DNA of 5,924 bases from Deltaproteobacteria bacterium (lineage in GTDB: Bacteria; UBA10199; JACPAL01; JACOUP01): the NCBI GenBank assembly GCA_030649435.1, contig JAUSKE010000058.1:1-5924 (forward strand). Reading direction: 5' to 3'. The notes beneath the pieces were generated by a model. The model was given only the letters and a program-made list of their open reading frames with translations, was not told where the DNA came from and did not search any database. A program made the translations under genes and the position numbers. Position 1 is the stretch's first letter, and every line of letters begins with the position of its first letter. Positions 1 through 5,127 of this stretch are shown here, piece after piece.

Positions 1-447
1 CTGGAAAAAAACAAAGTTTTTACCCGTGTTCTCTCCGCCATTAAGATGGAACAATTGGCGGAACAGTACATCCGTCGCCGGGCGGTTCGTCATTTGGAGA
101 AGGGGAGGGTTGTTATTTTTGCCGCCGGTACCGGGAACCCCTATTTTTCGACCGACACCGCCGCAGCCCTCCGGGCAATGGAAATCCGGGCCGATGTCAT
201 TCTGAAGGCGACGAAGGTGGATGGCGTTTATGATTCCGATCCGGTTAAGCACAAGGGAGCCAAGCGGTACAAACAACTTGAGGCGATGGATGTTCTAAAA
301 AAGGGACTCAAGGTAATGGATGCGACTGCCATTTCACTCTGTATGGATAATAAACTGCCGATTATTGTTTTTGATCTCTTCCGCCACGGCAATATCAAAA
401 GAGTCGTGTTGGGTGAAGAGATCGGAACATTGGTGAGGTCCCGATGA
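1..447 (+). CDS. pyrH: UMP kinase (uridylate kinase), C-terminal part, 5' end outside window
   Basis: Phosphorylates UMP to UDP with ATP in cytosolic pyrimidine nucleotide synthesis; bacterial UMP kinases are hexamers of the amino-acid-kinase fold. The frame is open from the first base, so the gene is cut by the window edge, not started at the internal ATG at 46. About 148 residues remain of a family length near 235-240, so roughly the first 90 (with the N-terminal glycine-rich phosphate loop) are missing. Visible family motifs are RAVRHLEKGRVVIFAAGTGN, the following YFSTDTAAALRA, the nucleotide-binding stretch VILKATKVDGVYDSDP, and the late LKVMDATAISLC and LPIIVFDL segments. The stop codon overlaps the frr start as ATGA. 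Identification is secure; only the missing N-terminus limits what can be said. Confidence 0.96.
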   Translation: MEKNKVFTRVLSAIKMEQLAEQYIRRRAVRHLEKGRVVIFAAGTGNPYFSTDTAAALRAMEIRADVILKATKVDGVYDSDPVKHKGAKRYKQLEAMDVLKKGLKVMDATAISLCMDNKLPIIVFDLFRHGNIKRVVLGEEIGTLVRSR

Positions 448-998
448 ACCCATTGATGAACGACATGAAGGTAAAGATGGCCAAGACTGTGGAGGCGTTC
501 CAGGTAGAGATCTCCAAGCTGCGAACCGGACGGGCCAACGTGGCTATTTTAGATGGCATTCGTGTGGAGTGCTACGGCTCTGCGATGCCGCTCAATCAGG
601 TGGCGACTGTTTCGGTCCCTGAGAGCCGGTTGATCACCATCTCCCCCTGGGATAAAGGGGTCATTGGCGATATTGAGAAGGCGATTCTTAAATCGGGCAT
701 CGGGTTACAACCCAATAATGATGGTAAGCTGATCCGGCTGGGTATCCCGATCCTGACCGAAGAGAGACGGAAAGACCTTGTGAAGATGGTCAAGAAAGAA
801 GCGGAGGAGGGGCGTATCAGCCTCCGGAATATCCGTCGTGAAACGAATGAACATCTCAAGAAGAGCCAGAAGGACGGCCATCTCACTGAGGACGATCTCC
901 GTAAGATGGAAGCCGAAGTTCAAAAATTAACAGACGAATTCATCGCCAAGATCGATCAGTCAGTTTCCCACAAAGAAAAAGAAGTCATGGAGGTGTAG
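444..998 (+). CDS. frr: Ribosome recycling factor
   Basis: Splits post-termination ribosomes together with EF-G in the cytosol. The product is 184 residues, matching the usual ~185. Family signatures are clear: KLRTGRANVAILDGIRVECY near residues 25-45, the domain II region with PLNQVATVSVPESR, then LTEERRKDLVKMVKKEAEEG and the helical hinge RNIRRETNE. R131 corresponds to the functionally important Arg132 of the E. coli protein. The start at 444 overlaps the pyrH stop (ATGA), with GAGGT at 435-439 as ribosome binding site. The last sense codons are GAG GTG and the TAG stop at 996-998 lies inside the palindromic repeat that begins at 995, so the repeat supplies the stop. The C-terminus still ends at the normal family position (KEKEVMEV), so the protein is not visibly truncated. 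Confidence 0.97.
   Translation: MNPLMNDMKVKMAKTVEAFQVEISKLRTGRANVAILDGIRVECYGSAMPLNQVATVSVPESRLITISPWDKGVIGDIEKAILKSGIGLQPNNDGKLIRLGIPILTEERRKDLVKMVKKEAEEGRISLRNIRRETNEHLKKSQKDGHLTEDDLRKMEAEVQKLTDEFIAKIDQSVSHKEKEVMEV
989..994 (+). promoter_or_regulatory. Orphaned Shine-Dalgarno (GGAGGT) separated from the uppS start by a repeat
   Basis: GGAGGT lies in the last frr codons, 62 nt ahead of the uppS ATG at 1057. The repeat at 995-1052 fills almost all of this distance. Without about 56 nt of repeat the site would stand about 6 nt from the ATG, an ideal spacing. No other purine-rich site precedes 1057: the bases just upstream are the pyrimidine-rich repeat end followed by AATT. That this was the ancestral uppS site is inference. 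Confidence 0.55.
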
Positions 999-1052
999 GG
1001 GCAGGCCTATGTGCCTGCCCGGGATCGGGCGAACACATAGGTTCGCCCCTAC
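995..1052. repeat. REPIN-like palindromic doublet, copy 1 (frr-uppS junction)
   Basis: A 58-bp element with GTAG at 995-998 and CTAC at 1049-1052. Hairpin 1 spans 999-1020 (GGGCAGGC pairs with GCCTGCCC, loop CTATGT); hairpin 2 spans 1027-1048 (GGGCGAAC pairs with GTTCGCCC, loop ACATAG); a 6-nt spacer GGGATC separates them. Read inward from each end, the arms are both 26 nt, share the 8-base core CCTATGTG and differ by a paired stem change (AGG/CCT against GAA/TTC). It supplies the TAG stop of frr and nearly fills the only intergenic gap of the operon. There is no T-run after either hairpin, so it does not look like an intrinsic terminator, although the folded RNA could affect uppS translation or mRNA stability. 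Confidence 0.9.
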
Positions 1053-1056
1053 AATT

Positions 1057-1794
1057 ATGACAGAATTAGATTTTAAGAAACTCCCCCAGCATATCGCCAT
1101 CATTATGGACGGGAATGGGCGATGGGCCAAGAAGCGTGACCTTCCACGCATTGAGGGGCATCGCCGCGGGACAGAAGCGGTCGAGGAGATTACCACTTAC
1201 TGTCGCGAGCTCGGAGTCCGTTACCTTACTCTTTATTCATTCTCGATGGAAAATTGGGCGAGACCGACCGACGAGATCGAGGCGTTGATGGACCTCCTGA
1301 CCAGTTTTCTCGTTGCCAAAAGAGAAAAGCTCATCAAAAACGAAATCAGGCTGGAGACGATTGGCGATATTTCGCGCCTTCCCGATTCGGTCAAAAGAGA
1401 GCTCTCCATCAGCAAAGAGGCGACGGCTCACCTGAACAAGATGGTTTTGGTGCTGGCCCTCTCGTATAGCTCGCGGGACGAGATCATTCGGGCGGTGAAC
1501 AAACTTCTTAAAGAGAGGGGAGCCGGCACCTTCAAGGACAACTTTGTTTCGCAGGAACAATTTTCTTCATACCTCGACACGCGGGATATGCCGGACCCTG
1601 ATCTTTTGATCCGAACGAGCGGCGAAAAGAGGATCAGCAATTTTCTGCTCTGGCAGAGTGCCTACACGGAGCTTTATTTTTCCCCGGTCTCTTGGCCTGA
1701 CTTTAACCGGGAAGAACTGGTTCGGGCGATCGAGGCGTATCAGGTGAGAGAACGCCGTTTTGGCAAAACTTCAGAACAGGTTGGAGAAGGTTGA
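1057..1794 (+). CDS. uppS: Isoprenyl (undecaprenyl) diphosphate synthase, cis-prenyltransferase
   Basis: Extends farnesyl diphosphate with isopentenyl diphosphate to the C55 lipid carrier used for peptidoglycan and surface glycans; cytosolic or membrane-associated. The 245-residue product carries the family motifs in order: HIAIIMDGNGRWA with catalytic D18, GHRRG with H35, YSFSMENWARP at 60-70, and DPDLLIRTSGE plus RISNFLLWQ at 180-200 with substrate-binding R186 and R192, then E205 and WPDF. The YGGR segment common in the family reads YSSR at 137-140, a variation at a usually glycine-rich spot. The start at 1057 matches the family N-terminus but lacks a nearby ribosome binding site because of the upstream repeat. 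An in-frame ATG at 1009, inside that repeat, would add 16 residues unlike the family. The stop overlaps the cdsA start (TGATG). Confidence 0.95.
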   Translation: MTELDFKKLPQHIAIIMDGNGRWAKKRDLPRIEGHRRGTEAVEEITTYCRELGVRYLTLYSFSMENWARPTDEIEALMDLLTSFLVAKREKLIKNEIRLETIGDISRLPDSVKRELSISKEATAHLNKMVLVLALSYSSRDEIIRAVNKLLKERGAGTFKDNFVSQEQFSSYLDTRDMPDPDLLIRTSGEKRISNFLLWQSAYTELYFSPVSWPDFNREELVRAIEAYQVRERRFGKTSEQVGEG

Positions 1795-2609
1795 TGTTTT
1801 TGAAGCGACTCCTAAGCGTCCTTATCGGTGTCCCGGTTCTTATTTTCGTCCTTTTTTACACCAGCCCTTTCTGGTTCAAGTTATTGGTGGCTGCCTGTAG
1901 TTTGCTCGCCCTCTCTGAATTCTACCGGATTGTTTTTAGTGCCGGAGAAAAAAAGAAAAAGTATTTTGGTCTCATTATCGGGGCGTTCTACAGCATTCTT
2001 GTTCTTTTTTCTCCGGCACAAGAGCTTTCGTTTATGGTCCCAGTCACCTTGGTCATCCTGATCACCTTCTGTTTTTTAATCCGTGAGGCGAACCGTGGAG
2101 AGGCAGCATTAGAAGGGATCGCCAGTCAGGCGGGTCTCTATCTTTTGGGAACCTTCTATGTTGCCGGCTTTACTCTTTATGTGGCCCTTTTGAGAGAACG
2201 GCCGCAGGGGATTTTTTGGATTATGATGCTTTTGATGGGAACCTGGTTGAATGACACCACCGCGTATCTTGTCGGTCATGCGATTGGGCACCATAAATTG
2301 GCGGTGCGGGTGAGTCCTGGAAAAACAATCGAGGGTTTCGTCGGCGGTTTTTTTGGCACAGCGGTGGCCCTTTTCGTGGTGAGGGGATTTTTTCACAATC
2401 CGATTTCGATCAAGGCGACAATCTTTCTGACGCTCGTCATCGGCTTTCTGGGGCCTGTAGGTGATTTGGCTGAATCTCTCATCAAGAGGAGTTATCAGGT
2501 CAAGGATTCGGGAAATCTGATCCCCGGCCATGGAGGGGTTTTTGATCGTATTGATGCCTTGCTTTTCAACGCGCCGTTTGTCTACTATTGCGCCTTATTC
2601 CTCAAATGA
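1794..2609 (+). CDS. cdsA: Phosphatidate cytidylyltransferase (CDP-diglyceride synthase)
   Basis: Integral membrane enzyme making CDP-diacylglycerol from phosphatidic acid and CTP, the branch point for bacterial phospholipids. The product has 271 residues, normal for the family, and is strongly hydrophobic, with several membrane spans from residue 8 onward. Diagnostic motifs are LNDTTAYLVG, SPGKTIEGFVGG at 174-185, and the C-terminal signature from S228 to D254: SLIKR, then KDSGNLIPGHGG and FDRID. The ATG at 1794 is preferred to the TTG at 1791: it overlaps the uppS stop by one base (TGATG) and follows the purine-rich GGAGAAGG at 1783-1790. The 3' end overlaps dxr by 4 nt (ATGA). No repeat element interrupts this gene. 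Confidence 0.96.
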   Translation: MFLKRLLSVLIGVPVLIFVLFYTSPFWFKLLVAACSLLALSEFYRIVFSAGEKKKKYFGLIIGAFYSILVLFSPAQELSFMVPVTLVILITFCFLIREANRGEAALEGIASQAGLYLLGTFYVAGFTLYVALLRERPQGIFWIMMLLMGTWLNDTTAYLVGHAIGHHKLAVRVSPGKTIEGFVGGFFGTAVALFVVRGFFHNPISIKATIFLTLVIGFLGPVGDLAESLIKRSYQVKDSGNLIPGHGGVFDRIDALLFNAPFVYYCALFLK

Positions 2610-3772
2610 AGATAAAAAAACTGGCTATTCTTGGAAGTACCGGTTCCATCGGGACCCAGGCGTTGGACCTTGTCAGTCGCCATCCTGATCGGTTCGAGGT
2701 GCTGGGGCTTGTTGCGGGGCGGAACCTCGACCTGCTGGAAGAACAGATTAAAAAATTTCACCCCCGCGTTGTTTCGGTCTCCGATGAAAAGGATGCGAGT
2801 GCCCTACAGAAAAGGGTAGGGGCGTCCGCCTTAGGCGGATCGCCTGTACCAGAGATAGTTTGGGGTCAAAATGGGGCCTGTCAGGTCGCCGCGATGGAAG
2901 GGGTCGACCTCGTTCTTTCGGCGATTGTCGGGGCGGCCGGTCTTCTCCCAACCTATGAGGCGTTGAAGAAGGGGCGTTCCGTGGCATTGGCCAATAAAGA
3001 AAGTCTTGTCATTGCCGGCGAACTGATGACCTCCGTCGCCCGGCAGAAAAAAGTCTCTCTCTTCCCAGTCGACAGTGAACATAGCGCCATCTTTCAGTGT
3101 CTTGTGGGGAACAACCGGGCTGATCTCAAGAGGATTATCCTGACCGCTTCAGGAGGCCCTTTCTTTAAAAAAACGGCGGAGGAGTTAAAAAAAGTGACGT
3201 TGGAAGAGGCGCTGAAGCACCCGAACTGGAACATGGGGGCGAAGATCACGGTCGATAGCGCGACTCTTATGAACAAGGGGCTCGAGGTGATTGAGGCCTC
3301 GTGGTTATTCGATCTCACTCCCGACAGGATCGATGTCCAGATCCACCCTCAAAGTATTGTGCACTCGATGGTTGAATACAAAGATGGTTCCGTGATGGCC
3401 CAAATGGGGGTGCCGGATATGCGTTGCGCGATCGGCTACGCCCTTTCTTATCCAGACCGAATCGAAACGGGGGTCAAGTCACTCGACCTCTTGGAGATTG
3501 GAAACCTTTCATTCCACAAGCCGGACCCAACACGATTTCGTTGTCTGGATCTGGCCTTCCAGGTCGCCCGTACCGGGGGCTCCATGCCGGCTGTTTTGAA
3601 CGCGGCGAATGAGGTTGTTGTTGAAAAGTTTTTGAATAAAGAAATTTCGTTTCTTGAAATCGCGGAACAGATTGAAAAAACGCTTCTTAAACACACGGTC
3701 TCGCCTCTCAAGAGCTTGGACGACGTCTTGGAGGCGGATCAATGGGCTCGGAGGGTAGCCACCACTTTATGA
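2606..3772 (+). CDS. dxr: 1-deoxy-D-xylulose 5-phosphate reductoisomerase
   Basis: Converts DXP to 2-C-methyl-D-erythritol 4-phosphate with NADPH and a divalent metal, the committed step of the MEP isoprenoid pathway that feeds the UppS reaction. The product has 388 residues (E. coli 398). It shows the NADPH loop GSTGSIG at 10-16, LANKESLV, PVDSEH with metal ligands D156 and E158, the SGGPF loop, HPNWNMG, and MNKGLEVIEA with ligand E227, then HPQSIVHSM and LNAANE. The start at 2606 (ATGA overlap with cdsA) fits the family N-terminus; an in-frame ATG at 2588 would add six residues. Residues 71-82 (VGASALGGSPVP) are encoded by a palindromic repeat. They fall in the length-variable linker of the NADPH domain between VSVSDE and VWGQNG, well away from the catalytic residues, so the enzyme is probably active. 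Confidence 0.97.
   Translation: MKIKKLAILGSTGSIGTQALDLVSRHPDRFEVLGLVAGRNLDLLEEQIKKFHPRVVSVSDEKDASALQKRVGASALGGSPVPEIVWGQNGACQVAAMEGVDLVLSAIVGAAGLLPTYEALKKGRSVALANKESLVIAGELMTSVARQKKVSLFPVDSEHSAIFQCLVGNNRADLKRIILTASGGPFFKKTAEELKKVTLEEALKHPNWNMGAKITVDSATLMNKGLEVIEASWLFDLTPDRIDVQIHPQSIVHSMVEYKDGSVMAQMGVPDMRCAIGYALSYPDRIETGVKSLDLLEIGNLSFHKPDPTRFRCLDLAFQVARTGGSMPAVLNAANEVVVEKFLNKEISFLEIAEQIEKTLLKHTVSPLKSLDDVLEADQWARRVATTL
2816..2849. repeat. REP-like single hairpin inside dxr, copy 2
   Basis: A 34-bp element that starts with the same GTAGGGGC as the other copies. GGCG plus TCCGCC (2821-2830) pairs with GGCGGA and CGCC (2834-2844) around a TTA loop, with one bulged T at 2840. It ends GTAC instead of CTAC. 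Only one hairpin is present, so it looks like a solo or collapsed member of the doublet family. It is codon-aligned as GTA GGG GCG and adds 11-12 residues to Dxr without a stop codon. Membership rests on the shared 8-base left end and the hairpin; it is the most diverged copy along with the one at 5556. Confidence 0.7.
3730..3755 (+). promoter_or_regulatory. Two candidate Shine-Dalgarno sites deciding the rseP start
   Basis: GGAGG at 3730-3734 stands 7 nt ahead of the ATG at 3742. GGAGGG at 3750-3755 stands 13 nt ahead of the ATG at 3769. The first pair has better spacing; the second start has the ATGA overlap with dxr seen elsewhere in this operon and matches the family N-terminus. Both sites also encode dxr codons, so either could be coincidental. 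Confidence 0.45.
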
Positions 3773-5127
3773 CAATCATCTACTTCGTTGTCGCCTTAGG
3801 TCTTCTTGTTTTTGTCCATGAGTTCGGTCATTTTTTGGTGGCAAAACTTTCAGGGATCCGGGTGGAAAAGTTTTCCTTGGGTTTTGGACCAAAATTGATT
3901 GGGTTCCGTAGGGGAGAAACCGACTACCGTCTTTCTCTCCTGCCATTGGGTGGTTACGTCAAGCTTAGTGGAGAGGACCCTGACTCTCCAGAGGCGGACC
4001 AACCAAATTCTTATAGTCACAAATCTATTTTTCAAAGGCTGGGCGTTGTGGTTGCCGGTCCTTTTATGAACCTTCTCTTGGCCTTTGTCTTTATGGCGGT
4101 TGTTTTTTTCATCGGCAAGATGGAGCCGGCCTACCTGGATCAAAAACCGGTGGTGCTCGGTGTGGCCCACGATTCTCCGGCCGCTTCAGCGGGTCTTGAA
4201 AAGGGAGACGAGATCCTTCAAATTAACGGCCAGTCGTACACGACCTGGAGAAACTTGATCGATCAGATCTTGCTGCACCCCGGAGACAGTTTTGATCTCG
4301 TTATCCGGCGTGGGGATCAGTTATTGGAGAAGAAGGTTGCTCTTTCTACTCATCAGGCAACGGGGAGCGGTTTTCTGGGCATTGAACCGGGACTCTTTAT
4401 CGGGAATGACCCTGTTGTTGATGAGGTGGTGCCTGAAGGGCCGGCGGCTCAGGCTGGTTTGGTTCAAGGGGATCGTGTTATTTCAGTGAGCGGAGCCCCT
4501 ATCGAGACCTGGACCGAGATGTCAGAAAAAATTTCCGCCTCAGAAGGGAAACCGATCGCTCTTTCTTTAAAGAGGGGTGAAATGGTTCAGGAAAAGGTTG
4601 TCTCTGCCCAGTATGACAAAGAAGGAAAGCGATGGTTTATCGGGATCCGAAAGGACTCCGAGAAGACAGGGGCGCCACAGGTTTTGAAAAAATACCCGCT
4701 AGGTCAAGCGATCAAGATGGGGGCTTTGGAAAATCTAAAGCTGACCGATATTACTTTTGGAGTTTTGGGTCGGCTTGTGACTTTTCAGCTTTCCTACAAG
4801 GCGTTGGGCGGTCCGATCCGGATTGCTCAAGGGGCGGCGATGGCGGCCGAATCGGGGATTTCCTATTTTCTCTACTTTGTCGCTTTTTTAAGCCTCCAGC
4901 TGGGCATTCTGAATATCCTCCCGATCCCGGTTTTAGATGGAGGGCATGTCGTTTATCTCTTGGCTGAAAAAATCATAAGACGTCCTGTCTCCATGAGAGT
5001 TCGTGCAATTGCGGACCAGACCGGTATGGTCCTTTTGATCCTTCTGATGGTGCTCGTCACCTTTAACGACATCAACAGCGTTTGGGGTGTTTCTCACCTT
5101 TTCGAAAAAATGAAATCGATTTTCTGA
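3769..5127 (+). CDS. rseP: RseP-type site-2 zinc metalloprotease with two PDZ domains
   Basis: Inner-membrane intramembrane protease that in characterised bacteria cleaves anti-sigma factors after a first periplasmic cut. The product has 452 residues (E. coli 450). TM1 carries the zinc motif HEFGH at 17-21. TM2 covers about 92-117 (with AGPFMN). PDZ1 is about 127-205 (SPAASAGLEKGDEI) and PDZ2 about 214-290 (GPAAQAGLVQGDRV). Then comes the third membrane region with NILPIPVLDGGH, whose D390 is the third zinc ligand, and a last TM near 419-433. All catalytic elements are present. The start at 3769 is chosen for the ATGA overlap with dxr and family alignment; the alternative at 3742 adds MGSEGSHHF and has a better-spaced ribosome binding site. 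The stop overlaps tsaB by one base. The substrate cannot be told from this window. Confidence 0.95.
   Translation: MTIIYFVVALGLLVFVHEFGHFLVAKLSGIRVEKFSLGFGPKLIGFRRGETDYRLSLLPLGGYVKLSGEDPDSPEADQPNSYSHKSIFQRLGVVVAGPFMNLLLAFVFMAVVFFIGKMEPAYLDQKPVVLGVAHDSPAASAGLEKGDEILQINGQSYTTWRNLIDQILLHPGDSFDLVIRRGDQLLEKKVALSTHQATGSGFLGIEPGLFIGNDPVVDEVVPEGPAAQAGLVQGDRVISVSGAPIETWTEMSEKISASEGKPIALSLKRGEMVQEKVVSAQYDKEGKRWFIGIRKDSEKTGAPQVLKKYPLGQAIKMGALENLKLTDITFGVLGRLVTFQLSYKALGGPIRIAQGAAMAAESGISYFLYFVAFLSLQLGILNILPIPVLDGGHVVYLLAEKIIRRPVSMRVRAIADQTGMVLLILLMVLVTFNDINSVWGVSHLFEKMKSIF

Noticed and set aside
999..1052. Hairpins between frr and uppS as an intrinsic terminator
   Set aside because: No T-run follows either hairpin, the operon continues, and the same structure recurs inside genes.
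3908..3915. GTAGGGGA in rseP, resembling the repeat left end
   Set aside because: It lacks the following C, has no matching hairpin or CCCCTAC downstream, and encodes the conserved RRGETDYRLS stretch of RseP, so it is ordinary coding sequence.
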